From positions 14,482,790 to 14,546,789 of the forward strand of contig CM040746.1 of NCBI GenBank assembly GCA_022829145.1: a stretch of 64,000 bases of DNA, in the 5' to 3' direction. The notes below the pieces were generated by a model that was not told the origin of the DNA, searched no databases, and saw only the letters and a list, made by a program, of their open reading frames with translations. Shown piece after piece: positions 10,901 through 24,900 of the stretch; positions within the stretch are counted from its first letter, which is position 1, and every line of letters begins with the position of its first letter. The position numbers were made by a program, and so were the translations under genes. Source of the DNA: Albula goreensis. Taxonomy: Eukaryota > Chordata > Actinopteri > Albuliformes > Albulidae.

Positions 10901-13900
10901 CGACCTTCCACTACGCTGAACAGGTTCCACACCACTCACTGAGCACAGGGTTTGTGGTTCTTACATGGTCCTTCTCCAAAGATGCATATGCACCTTCCCT
11001 TTGTTAGCGAACCATTATGTTAACTACAAATTTTACTTCATTTCATGGTTCCTAAATCAATAATGTTGTAGGGATTTTAATCATTGATTGAATGAAATTA
11101 GAATAAATTGTGTTGTTATTTGGCATATTTACCCTACAATCCCAAACACATCATCTGAATTACAACTGGATACAATATGCAGTTTTCCTGTATACAAGTT
11201 CACACTTATATCTTGCAAACATAAATACAGGCAGTATGCAATGACACTGGAACCGCACAGGCTTGTCCATGGGGGGCCTCACAAATGTTGACATGTGAAA
11301 AAAGTGCAGCAGGGGGATTTAAATGGCACAGCAATTTGTCATTATCAACAATCGAATCAGACACATTATAAAAAGACCAGCTCCTCTCTCCTTCAGGGCC
11401 ACAAGCAGTTATTACCTGTCACCAGTCGAGCGAGCCCTGTCCAGAGAGCTCATCCTAGCGAATCCCTGATTCGATTAACACCTGGCACCCCTCTCTCTGC
11501 CCATCCCAACACTCTGTGTTACCCACACCTATTGACTTTCCACACCATGCTCCAGTACCCACAATTCTCTCTGACCCTGTGCAACCTTCTCACAAGGCTT
11601 TTAAGTGCTTTGTTGCTCCCTGCTTCTCTGTCCCAAATGGCCTTGCTCTACGCCATGGCTTTTCACATCTCCACACCACTGTAGGTACACAGAAAATGTG
11701 TCAGAGCAGTGGTGGTGAAGTGACGATAGAGAAAAAAAAATTCTGGAGGGAGATCAATCTTTAACGGACAGCCTGAATCCCGCTACAGCGGGGAGGTGGA
11801 GACATTCCAATTACTGCAGGCATGGTGATTCCTTAGTGTTGAGAATGATAGCTCCCACTCAGTGTTGTAAAGCCTTTAATTGCTTACAGTTTTTTTAAAA
11901 GGCCAAATCACTCGATCCTTTACACCCATGAAAAGCCTTTACATGTTTTTAACACATTTTAAATATTCATCTCTGTTTTTCATCAACACTCTGTGGGGTA
12001 AGGAAATTCAGCAACAATGCCATGGATCTTAAGGATCACAAATTAGGTGGCTATGATCACATATCAACACTTTTAAGAAAACCAGAACAGCAGCAGTGTT
12101 AATTAGCACATACACTTATTCTTCAACTGTGTATGAGAGCTATATTCTTATTGCAGTTTTTACTCGTATTCTTATTTTCATGTCTGTTTTTCTTCACTTC
12201 AAATAGGTGTGGTGAAGATCACACAGTGAGGGGATATATCAGGGATCATACTCAGTATGATATTGTGGCAGCCAAATTTAACCTTTGGGACTAGTAACTA
12301 TGCAGTATGTTGTAAGACAGAAGGTAGGGTTTGTCTAAAACTGCAAAAGGTGGGAAATTCAAACAAGCACCACAACCCCTCCTCCACCAAAAAAAAACTG
12401 TCTGTGCTATTATGGATTTTCAGCACTCAGCTCTGAAACCTGCCTGCTACAATCCTCAAGCTATGTTGGTTTACTGCATTTCAAACAACATGCATTAATC
12501 ACTTTGCAGAGAGTTTCAAACCTAATACCACCTTTCAAAGAGCCTAATAATATATACGCTTATATAATAATATACGCTTTTCAAAGTGCTCAAGTGACCT
12601 AGTGACTGCCAAAAGATTCATTGAAAGACTGCAGACCAACTTAGGGCTAGCTAATTATCTAGCCAACAACCTAACATAGCAGTAGCTTTTACAAAGAAAC
12701 AACAACAATTGCTGAAAAAAATCGAGAGTATCAACCGATGCAACCTGTAGAAAAAACGTTGATAAAATAAACATTTTTCATCATATTCATTCTCAAGACT
12801 ACTGTGAAGCTAGCTAGGTAAGGTAGTGAATCAAAACTTCTTTTGTGTTTTTTCCTAATGGTTTTTGGTATCATATTCATTGTTGTATTTGCCACTTCAG
12901 AGTCACTGTATGAAACATCAATTGATAAGCAGCAATAACCGGAGACATACAGAACGTTCAACTGTCACATTACCTGTCATTAACATTTTTACATCCTCCA
13001 GTGGGAGAGAGGTGTAATGAAGAGAGCAGGATGTGTCAGAAGAGGCTGTGAGCTCAATCAATCCATAGCTCATTGTTTACTCCTTCAATTAAGGAATCTA
13101 TTCTCTAGCCTGTTTTTCTCCTCGATGAAAAGAGGGCTAAATCCACCAACAAGAGTTGTGGCACGAGTGCAGGTAACAGCTCAGATGAACTGGTACCAGG
13201 AAACCATGGAGGTGCCATTGCATGAGCAGAGCTCTTCACAACATTGATAACTCACAGATAACAACATTAACCCTACACTGCAGTCTTGTGAGAAGTGCTA
13301 AGCACATGCAAGCATTGTTACAGTAAATGAATGAACCTGAATCAAAGTCAGTCAAATGTACATGTGAGTAGCCACATCACCTTTTTAATGCTTTGATTAG
13401 GTCACCATTTTCTTTTCATTTCCCTAAGCCCTACGAGCCAAATAAAAATTACCAAGCTACCATTGTTTGGTTTATCAGCTTTGCAATGAGATTTATACTC
13501 TCATGATTAATTTGATAAATTATTCTTTCAGACAGGACCAACTGAGAAAAGGGCAGAAGGCTATTCAAAATGTAGATGAATTATTGTTATTAATCTATGT
13601 ATCAGTTTAATTTCAGGAAAACAAAGAGAATTTTTTACTGCATTTATTCATTTTTCAGAGATAAATTAAATTGTTATTTTCTGTAATTAAATCTGAGTGT
13701 CTATCTCATGACTGAGAGAGGCACAAAAATGCATTAGGCAACCCTCACACAAATTACCAGCAGAACTTAATTGAACAGAGATGAGATTCACTGTGAACAT
13801 TATAATTGTCTGCTTGTTGGATCATTTGCGGTTCTTTAGTTTAATAATCTGATATATATCATTTTGAAGAATTATTTGGATTTCAATATTTTTAACATGG

Positions 13901-16900
13901 TGAGGCCACTTTATAATATTTTGGAGAGAAAATTAAGTTGCATTAGCTGCCGGAAACTCTGTTTTTATTAGTTTCTGACTGTACTCCTTAAAACTGTAGT
14001 TTAAAGCCAAGAGGCCAAAATTCAAAGCCAATTTATGACTTATTTTATTATCACATCCCATACATATTCATGGAAAATTGTCTTGAATGATAGTCTTCCC
14101 ACAGCTTCTTACACAGTTTATCCTCTGACCTGGCAAACCAATCAGGGCTTGATGAATGACTAGGAAAAGTTAGATGACTACCAGTAAGTGGAGAAATATC
14201 ACAGCATCATAATATAATTGCATATAAATGGAAGGCCCAGAATAATCACTATGGGTGTGATCCTGGCTTGAGCTACATACATACTTCCATGCAAACAGAA
14301 GCTTAATTTTTCCATGCTCACATCCTAGCTTGGGTGAATGTGTAGGTATGAATGGGCATAGGGTGGTGTCTCCATAGATCGTAGGTGTGGCATACTCAGT
14401 TCCAGGTTACACAAAATGTAGCTGTAGACTTTTGTGTTTTTTTGGTTCTATCTGTGCAGTTTTTGCTTGCATGAAAAGATGGTATAAATAGAGTAAACCT
14501 ATCCACCAGCATATGGCAAAAAATTGATAACAATGAATCACAATGAGGATAACAATAGTTTTACATTGAAAGGTGGAGTGTACAAATATAATAATTAATT
14601 AATTAATAATACTTGATTAATAATTTTAAATTATTTGGAAAGGAATATTATATTATTTTGTCTCAGAAGAGCTAGCATATGACTTGCTGCCTGTCTAATA
14701 TGCAGCTTGTTAAACAAAGTTTGCAGCACTTTAAAGAAATAGATGATGTAGCTCAGTGTTTTAGCTACACAATGAAAAGCATATTGTTATGACAATTATT
14801 GACGTAATGTGGCAGAAGGCATGCATTGATACAAACAATAAGCTTCATTTTATGTGACTATGAGTTCTGTCAGTTCTGTAAAATATGAATAGTGAGTACC
14901 TCTTTGGAGGGGTAGCACATCTTGCTGGAACTACAACTGACTAGTGTTCACATTAAGTCATAAAAATAATTTAAATGGACCTGAGAAAAATCAATTGAAT
15001 ATATTACTTTAAAAAATTGCATAAGTTGAAAAATTCTGAATTTAGACTGAGACTCAGAAATGTATAAAGAAGTTGTTTATTTCACATGGAATGTCCTTAC
15101 ACAAGTTGTGTCCTATACTCCACAATTAAATGTAGGCCTTTTCCAACTGGTTTACAATATTGAAACCCCTTTAAATTGATATAATTGTACTATTTTATGG
15201 CTTGCAACAGTGAGTAATGGTTTTTGCAAACAAAATGCAATGGGTTGGGAATTCTGGGCAAATTCACATTTAGCAGTATGTGAGGATGAGCTAATTGGAT
15301 TATATTCAGTCCAACCCAGGATGAACCAGTCTTTTCAGATTGTGGCAGGTGTATATCTGAAACCAGACTAGGCATGTCTCTGATACACACAAGTTCCACA
15401 TACCCCCAGTCCCCAGTCACACTGTGCATTAGCAAATCAACACACACCCGTGTGTCAGATAGAGACATGATCACAGGCCAGGCTTTTACACCTGGTTATT
15501 GTAAGCATCTGAGATGTGTCCCCATCGTCAACGAGTGATCAGATTTCACTCTTCTGGGTGCTATGCAGATGAGCCAGCACAAACAGTTCTATCTGTGCTG
15601 GTGCATGACTGGGGCGTGGGATATTATTCTCCATTATGGACTTGACTATTTATGTCTTTGAAACCATGGAGTGCAGCTTTCAATAAGCTAAGAAACCTTA
15701 TGCTTAGAAGGCAGCAGCAATAAGAAATGGTAAATTTGTGAGAAGAAATGGGCTGCAGTGCTGTGGGCTGACTGTTTGCTGTTTAGATAATGGACAAACC
15801 CATCTTTTCCTTGTAAACATCCTTGCTGAGGAGTAGAAGTAGGTAGCTGACATTGGCTGACTGTTTGAATCACATTAGCCTCTGTAATACGGCTCAGTGG
15901 CTGTGTACGCTTACATTTCACAATACATACATGTCTACCTCCAAAGCTGGTCTTGTAGACCATAAGCTCATAAATTATGTAAAATGATCATTTGGACTGC
16001 ATGAAAAGCATTTACATTTCTCAAGACATATTTGGGCCTAATCAACAGAATGTAATTACTCATAAAACACATCACTAAAAAAACATATATATCCCTCCTA
16101 GGTGCTGTAACCTGTGACACAATTGTAAACTGTAAAATAGTAATGAACTTACACAGATTAATCAGACTATGGGAGTGATGGATGCTCTGTAATCTATTAT
16201 CCAGTTATCTCCTCTAAAGTAATTAAGAAATAAATTAAGAAAATACACTTAGGGATTCAGTTGTATTCATGCAGACTGATTCATTTCCAAATAAAAGTGA
16301 CATAATACATTTTATTAAAATAACTTCTAACGGGGCTACAGTGCAACAGTGCCTCTCTTTATCATCATGTTAAATTGTATGTCTGAATGTTTGCGATTTA
16401 AAATCCATAGAGCTTCATTACCTAAATGGCAGAACATGCTTGGTGTTTATATTCTTGTTGAACAGACCCTTAATAAATAAAACAGACCAAAGTAGCACCT
16501 AATGTATGACTAATGGAAAAAAGCCTCAACAAAAATCTGGTAGTCATGTGGAAAATCCCATATAAGCTGTAAAGATAATTAAATACATTTAATTTGATTA
16601 TAATATTTATTCAATTTCTATGCTAATTACACCGTTTTCCACACCACAGATTGCGAGAGATTCACTGTGATACCAACATTCAGTTTTAGACACGCTTTCA
16701 AACATGTATTTGCAGCTAAGCCAGTGGCATAAGAATTCCAGCCCAATTTTACGACACAAGGAAATGTCCTCTGATCACTGGTGTGGTCAGAGTGAAACTA
16801 CACCCAGTGTGTTTACAAACATGCTCCATCAAAAAGCATTCAAGATGAAATAAGACCATCTGATGAAAAAAGTCAAATGACAAACCTCTGTAATTCCGTA

Positions 16901-19130
16901 GGAGTCCAATAAAGTGTCTAGAGGGTGAAATGACTCCATAAATTGTACAATTTTGCCATACCTGCACACACTGAAATGGCAGGTATGGCATCTGGCAAAT
17001 GAAGTGTTGAGAGGGCTTCACCCTCTTCACAGAGCTAAGAGCTACTTTCCCTGTCTCCCACAGAAAAATGAAACATGATGGCCTTAGACACTCAGTCATA
17101 CAGATGTTAACTACAGCGCCATCTGATCTTATTTCAACACTGAGAATTCACACATAACTTTATGCAGCTTCATCCATTTTTTCAGTTTCCATTCCTCAGT
17201 TTTTCAGATGATTACATTAAGTAATGTAGGGAAACATACTTGACGGTGTAGCATTGCTTGGAATAGTGCCTGTTCATTTTCTGTGAGACACACTGATAAG
17301 AGATAAGCTCTAAAGGTTAAACTGTAACAGTCGAAAGCTGTACAACTCAATTGTACCGAGTTGTACAATTTTGAAATCAATAGTTTAGTATGCAGATTGA
17401 TTTCAGGAATATGAGAGAGAACTTTTTTGGATATGTGAGTAACTGACCTTATTTACATTAAAACACCTTTTTTGGGATTTATAATATTCAGCTTATATCA
17501 GAGTTTATAATCAGCTAAGGAATAGGTTCAACAGCAGACATTCATAACAAGATTATGAGCAACTCTGTCAGCATCTCAAATTTCATTGAAAACATGCTGT
17601 CTACTCTGCAGGAGTATATTTGATTCCACATTCAGTCTGAATGTGTCTGCAATTGAAACATTTCATAAAAATGAGGAGGATGGTGTCCAAAGCCATGCAG
17701 CCATCAGGGAGGGCACACTGACTGGTGGCCAAAACATTTTTGTACCATACCACAACAACAACATCACCTACTATATAATGTGTCAACACAGTGTACTTTC
17801 ATAAGTTGTCTTTAATTATTCTGACAGTGAGTTTTGTGACAGCTTTGTGTTTGCTTAATAATAGGATGAGGTGAAAATGAAGTGTTCCCTCACCTCAAAA
17901 TGAAAGTGTTTCATTGGGATGGCCTTCAGCAGTACTAGACCTGCATCAGTACATGTAATATCAACATTGTCTAAGTGATTTTCTCAGTTTATTTCCAGAC
18001 AACTTTACAGAAGATTGAAATGTACAGATCCATTATCCAAAGAGCAACATATAAAATGGAGGATATTGGCAATGCAGTGGAACACCCTGTGGACTTACTC
18101 ATTGCTCAGATGATTGTGCAGTAAAAGGTTGCATTGAATCAGGTATCACTGTGATGAGCTTAAAGACCGTTAGACCCCATATTTAGGGAAAGATTTTAAA
18201 GATGGTTTCTGCCTTAGGATATACTTAATTAATCCGTCAGTCTGACTGCAGAATTACTGAAAATCTATGACATGTTACATGACTATGTGTGCTTATCTTC
18301 TTTCTATTTGGATTGGTGGTCTGCTGGAAACCCAGATAAATAAACTGAAATAATAAGCAGGTGAAAAATGGCGATAACAGACAAAAACTGACACATCGTC
18401 CATTTACATTTCCCTCACAACCACACGGCTAACCTTTCACACTGTAATCCATGCACCATTCAACCTTGAAAAGATTTACATGGAGTAAAAAAAAAACACT
18501 CATTGATCATTGCACCCGTAAGTGTGATCATTTCCTGTATTCATTCATGGGATCATGCAAATGCCATGCTTTGGAATTGGTTTCTTTTGTGATGGTTTTG
18601 ATCATGAAGGACAAAATGTGGCCTCAGTGGCTTTAAAAAATGCTGAAGATCAGAGTACAAGCACATTTCGGTCTCCTCCAGGAGGGGAACCCAAATTCTG
18701 CCATGACATGGCAAAAAGTCCACATCACACAACCTGGAACAAAAGTCTCCACCACCTCAAGTTTTAATTTGGTTTGTGGTTTTCCCAGATAAAGAAACAC
18801 TCTTAGAAATCCAGTGACAGCAGCATTTGAAAGAAAGAGGGAGATAGGAAGAGAAGAGGGCTACAAGAGGCAACAGGGAAGCAAAAATAAGAAGACCGAT
18901 CTCAGCCTCAGCCTGCACTGTGATTGCAGAAAATACAAAAAAGAGAAGAGGGATGACATAGAAACAAAATTAGTTTTGGTCGATGCAATGGTACAACAAG
19001 GTAAGGCCATAATTAAACCGCTACCTCAGCTGTTCCGTCTGGCTGCCTACACCAGTCACCCAGTTTGTAATTAACACAATACAGTGAACTGGCACTAATG
19101 CCGCCCAGCACCCTTCTCTTTGATTTGATA
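10901..19130. other. Long AT-rich noncoding stretch
   Basis: About 8 kb without a recognisable gene. Short features seen are (ATTA)n-like sequence near 14590-14610, a direct repeat of an ATATACGCTT word near 12550-12580, and two small hairpins (16954-16990 and 17339-17367). Open frames, including a 129-codon one at 11295-11684, show no domain. Confidence 0.5.
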
Positions 19131-19181
19131 AAGGGATGGAAATTACGATGAAATGCTTCCTGGTGTCTGTCCCTGTCCAGA

Positions 19182-19228
19182 GGGGGTCTGGGGGAGCGGG
19201 TGGGGTGGTGGGAAGGGGGTTTGGGGGA
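19182..19228 (+). other. G-quadruplex-prone tract
   Basis: Within 47 bases there are seven runs of three to five G, separated by loops of one to four bases, in an AT-rich neighbourhood. This satisfies the usual four-run G-quadruplex pattern several times over on the plus strand. It lies in a GC-richer block (about 19130-19410) that may be regulatory. No function can be read from the sequence alone. Confidence 0.75.
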
Positions 19229-19419
19229 GTAGGATTATTCTTAAGCCTCTGGTTGCTGAGGCTGTTTGATAAGATGGGCTTCACATCCAGCAAACACCTG
19301 GTTCCATTCAGCCCAACAGACATCCAAAAACGTGCCGGCAATCAGCTGGGATCACCGGAGACGCCGGCACTGTGTACTGGGCAGCTGCATCTGCACTGGT
19401 GCTGATTGAAATCAATGAT

Positions 19420-21600
19420 CAGTGGAAGCACTGTTATAACAATGCATTCAGACAGTCTATGTGTCTGTGTGGCTGATTTTGAGGAGTGCAATGCAGATTA
19501 CAGAGAAGGAGCCCCAAAGGGTGGAGAACTGGAGTGAAACAATCACTAATGCAGAATTTCATTAATGCAAAACCAAATGTACATTTTGATTCTTAACACA
19601 AAATAAGGCTACCTTCAAAGGATTATATTCCATTAAGAGTATTCAGTGATATTGCGAGCATACCAGAAATTAATTTAATTTACAACAATAATATACTAGA
19701 TATTTAATTATGTATACTGTTCACCCACATATAGGACAATTGATCAATTGTCAATGCATTTTGTGCCTAAACATCAGTACCTTTCATGAATATGTTCATT
19801 GTATATAACAATGCTTCACAAAAGTGTCATCACTTTTGTGCAACCTGGCCTTGGAAAAAAACAGAGCATATTGTGAATTATCAGTGCTGTTGGCTTTGAA
19901 CGGAGGAACAAATTATCAACTGTGGTGAAATAAATTAGAGACACAGCTCTGGATGTCACAGTTTGGTGTAAATGTTTCCATAATGTATATTCATCTGGCT
20001 TTCTGGGTGTCCCTTGAACAGTATCCACTACTGTAAAATAGGCAAATTAATGGTGACCATTCATTGAAATTTTATCAAGAAATTCGGAAATGTTAAACTA
20101 ACCTTGTGTTTCAGGGCTTACATTCTGTGCATTCTAAAGTTATATGTCCTCCATGATATTTCTTCATGGTAAAATGATAACCTCCAGGAGATGCATGAGT
20201 TTGACAGACATCATAAATATGTTTTACCACTGCTTGTATAATGTTCCCCATTGTGATGTTATCTCATAATAGGATGAGAATCTAATTGGAATGTTTTTTA
20301 GGTGTGTTGGATCACTTCTCCATAGTAATTAACCTCTGGCTAATTGTCTCATGGAGACTGAAACAGTACAGTGAAACAGATCCAGCTGGGCTAACAGAGG
20401 TCACCATGGTCATGAGCCTGGGACCATGTGATTACAACTTCCTGTTTCTGAGCCAACATAAAGTCTAACATCTTTAATTAATGTCACAACTGTCCAGGTA
20501 GGGGATTGTTTTGAACTTTATGTACGTCTATCTGTCTTAGAAAATCAGCTGTCATGGAAATCAAGTGAGTGGTAAAGATATGGTGGAGTTTAATGAACCA
20601 ACCTGCATGTTAAAATACCTGCAGACTGCAGCAGAACGACCAAGTGAGATTTCATTTGCTCAGAGCACATCACACTTAATGAATCCACACTGAGGTTGTC
20701 ACATACTTTAAAAGGTAGCCTTGTTATTTATCTCAAATGAGATTAGGTTTGAAAACCATATACCAGAATGTTTCTAGCTAGATGGGTATGCTATATATTG
20801 CCCTTTTGCTTTGCAAGCCAATTTTTGTGCAATAAAAGTGTATATTCAAACCCTCAGAGGGAGATTGCATGTCACCGTCCAAAGGGCATCTTATTTATTA
20901 AGGTTTCTCGGCTTTGAAACGGCCATCGTTCAGACAAACACTTTTTCAGCCATTCAGTCAAAATGGCCCAAAAAAATGTCGGTGTGTTATCAAATGGCAA
21001 AGTGAACGGCAGCAGTAGTTTTTATTATTTTTATTTTCCCAAAAGCTATATATGAGCCAAAATAACAGTAACTCATTTAGATGATCACTGCCTCCAATGC
21101 TTCATGCTGTATTTTGTCACAAGGGGGAAATATCAGCCCTGTTTATGCTGAGTTAAAACTATTTTAATAGATCTACATTTCCTACAACCACAGTATAAAC
21201 TCATTGACCTCTTCCAACTAGTAATTAATGTCAATGATGTAATTAACCTAGATTAGATTTATTTTAACTCCACTATCACACTGCTATCATTATCAGCATA
21301 CACGTCTCTGGATACTATTCTCAATGATTACACAGTCACCGTGTTTTATGACTTTAGTTTACCGATTTGTAATGTGTGTGATCCATGTAGGACACTTCAG
21401 CAAAGAAAAATGATGTTACGTGGCTCAAACAATTATCTGTTTTTGTGCCACTTCCCATTACAGATGCATTTCAACATCTTAAGTGACATCAACCAAGTAA
21501 TGCACAGAACAGGAGAACCCTGGAGACTGAATGGAGGAAACAAAGAAAAGTTCCCTTGAGTTTGACAAGTACAGATGGAAAATTGGTCAAAAATGGAACG
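19420..21600. other. Noncoding stretch, nothing recognised
   Basis: AT-rich DNA with short open frames only. No mobile-element ends or RNA genes could be recognised. Confidence 0.5.
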
Positions 21601-21609
21601 AAGGTAGAA

Positions 21610-21975
21610 AGGTCCGCTCACCCGGGATTATTCCCTGACTAGGGCCTTGAGCGTCGGCTCTCTGTCCGTAGTGGAGCGACGCTTGGCGACGCTGAGATAA
21701 GGTTTCAGGGACAATGACGGGGGGTTCATGGGGAGCCACCTGGCTCAGTGGATTAGCCATGAGTTCAGCCATGGGTGGAAAGAGGCAGCTGGCTGAGGGC
21801 CTGCGTCGAGGGAGAGCTCCCTGTGCAGCGCGTGACTTCCCCTATCGATCAGCCATCTGAATTAGGGATTAAACCTTACCCCATTGATTCTGTTCAGCGC
21901 TCTTAACAAAGAGCTCTCAGTGCTGACCCTCCTCCTTCTGGTGATTCATTCCGCATTGTGCCCAGGAGAAGCATT
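21610..21975. promoter_or_regulatory. GC-richer block, possible conserved noncoding element
   Basis: Several CpG dinucleotides cluster around 21650-21720 in DNA that is otherwise CpG-poor. The block contains GATAAGG-, CACCTGG- (E-box) and GATTAAACC-like words. Open frames are short. I infer a regulatory element, but composition is the only evidence. Confidence 0.25.
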
Positions 21976-21979
21976 CAAA

Positions 21980-24900
21980 GCATAGGGACTTGGACATCCC
22001 TGTCTCTTCAAGGTTAAAGAACTCAGCAAACAAGCAGGGACAAAAACTAGGTGTGATTGGACCAAGAAAACCAGGAGCCATGGAATATATAATGAAAATT
22101 TGATGACAAGTTTAAGATTTATGAAGATTAAACGAGACACTGAAAAAGGGGGAGAATGCTACCATTCTTACAGTCCTTCTGACAGCAAATACATTCCAAA
22201 ATTTCCTGCTAATGGAGAGAATGCCACAAAAAATGTGTAAATCTGTTCCCAACAAAATGTAAAGAGCAAAAGTTGTCTTCAGGTACTGATGCAGAAGCCC
22301 TTTCTCATGCTCAAAGAATCAAATTACTTCTCCGGCTGCACTCAAAATGCAAATACTGAACTGGAAATAATGTGATTCTGAGGCATTTGATTCCTATACC
22401 TTTTACAAGGAGGAACCTAGATTTACAAATAAATTCTTTCTGAGCAATGTAGTTCAATGGCCCTGTATTCATTGCTCAAATGATATTTGCGATTGTACAT
22501 TACTGAAATAGCCTACGTTTCTCAACATTTAATGTTATTCCATAGAATGAACTTGAGGTGTAATGTTGGCTCCAGTTCCTGGGTTTTTCTTGTCTTTAGT
22601 TCCTTATTTCATCAAAATAATCCTTGCGCCCCCATCTCCATCTATTACAGAAAAGGTATAATTGACACAGGAAGACTCCGTCCTCACTCAGCAGGGAGAA
22701 GATGAGCAATAGTTTAAAAAGGGTCCTGCTCAGGCCTCACCAACACACATGTACTTACTCTCAGATCAACAATATGAGCAAAAGCAAGAGAGTCTGGAAG
22801 GCTCACATGCCACATCATTTTGACGCAGGACCCATGTGAACATAAAAGCGGGATTATTACGAGGGTATTTGCAATAGTTTTTAATGCGTTCTGATTAGCC
22901 GTAGTGTGATTCTTATAAACATTTTATGTCAATGAACCCAGAGCCAAAATATAATGAGGCAATGGTAAAAGGGTTTGACTTTGCCAGTGAATGGTGGTAA
23001 CTGTAATGAAAATAATAGCACCATTAAGGTTAAGCATGTCATGAACAAACCAGTAAAGGCAGGCTTTCTGACTGGAAATGACATTGCTGCCATTTGTTCC
23101 CGAAGGGTCACTTTGATATACAATAGGCCTACTCTGAATGGAGCATTTCTCTGTGGGATTATAATTAGCATAGCTTAAGCCAATGTGCAAGGATAATAAC
23201 TGAAAGCTGATGAATGAGTGAATGAGAAGGACTGTTGAATGCTGCTTTGCTCCACAACATGTGAAGAAGCAAAACCTGTCACACATTTCATGTCAATGAT
23301 ACACGAACATAGAATAGACAAATAATTGCAGGTTGTTGTTTCCACATTTTTGTTTTCCATGTCCTCTCTATGATGCCTTTGCTCTTCATAGTCTGGAATT
23401 CAGAGGCTCGGGAAAGACATGCATTATTTTTGAGATAATGGAGGCTGTCTGCAGGATTATTAGTGCCCTCAGATTTCTGCGAGTAGTTTTATTTGGTAAA
23501 GAATAGTTTGCCTATATTTACATTTATTACAAAGGAGCCACCTGGTAATTTATTTTAGTCCCACCAACAGATTGGGGATCAGTCAGAAGTTACTTAGAGT
23601 AGAGAAAGTGATGGTTCATTTTTACATTAGATGCACAGACTGCTTTCTAAATAACTACAATTTCACAGCTCTGTTCACATGTGTTGAAAAATGCTAGTTA
23701 AATGCTATGCTAATGATATCTTCCTTAATCTTTGGTCTGTATTACATTGACACAGCTATTCTAACATAAAAATGAACATTGTTCCTTACTTTAAATTCTG
23801 AATCAACTAGCAATGCTTTGTTTGAGAACCGAATAGGCAAATAGTTTGATAAGGAGACAAAAGCTAATCTATTGCAAAACCGCGCAAAAATTCAAAATTT
23901 TTCATATTATCCTGGGAACAATTTTGGCAGCCATTGCAAGAAGGTAAAAATTGGGGTGATATGAGAGCTCTTATATATCCTTGGCTGCTGAACTTTGTAC
24001 GACTTGGAGCTGGACCAGAGACCAGAGAATGTGCCTTCAGCAAGAAAATAGAGAATTAAAGCAGTCGTAACGAGAGAATAGAAATGCATGTCTGATTTTT
24101 CTGTACTAATAAATGACAAAATTAATTGAATTTGGGATATGTTTTTTGTTCACTGCGTGTGCCTATGTTAGCTGGTAGGAGACCCCTGCTAGTTTCATTG
24201 TGGTTTAATTTATACAATCTCCAAAATGAACATAGACTATTTAAAATATGATGACAATTATGTATGAAATCATTCTAATCAATATTGGATTCAGATTCTG
24301 TAATATTCTGTAATTTCACATCATTTTTAAAATTTAGAACATTTCAGAGTTTTGAAAGACTTCCTTTCCCAACATGCGTGTTTTTCAGTTATATCGTGGG
24401 TCCTCCTGCCCTTCCTTTGTTCCAGGGATATATATTATCTTTGTTTTTATTTAATTTATCTCTCTTGCTTCCCTGCAAAAAGGCACTAAAGCAATTAACT
24501 TTTTCACACCTTTCACAAAATCCACTGTAATTAAAGGGATGCAGTTCTAAGACCCCTCAATGGGTAATGGTTTCTGTATGTATGTTTGCATGGTGTGAGC
24601 ACTGTATCAATCACAACTATATGGATCATGGATCAGATCGCACAGGGGCCATGCATCACTGAACGATGTCTGTCTGACCTTCCCTGCTGTCCGACTTATT
24701 ACACTTCAATTAACGACAGTGGCCTGCCACAGCCAGAAGGAACAGCTGCTGGGCCCACATGGCAATAATTCAATAACAGCCACAACAGGAGTACATAAAG
24801 CTGAGTCTACTTATCTGGTCCACCTCACACAGGGGAATACAGATTAACTCTGTTAAAGGAATGGGGAGACTGTAACCTAGAGGCATCGTGGGATATGTAG

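Noticed and set aside
11295..11684. Plus-strand open frame of 129 codons, Ser/Thr/Leu/Pro-rich.
   Set aside because: Composition reflects a pyrimidine-rich strand; no domain or splice context.
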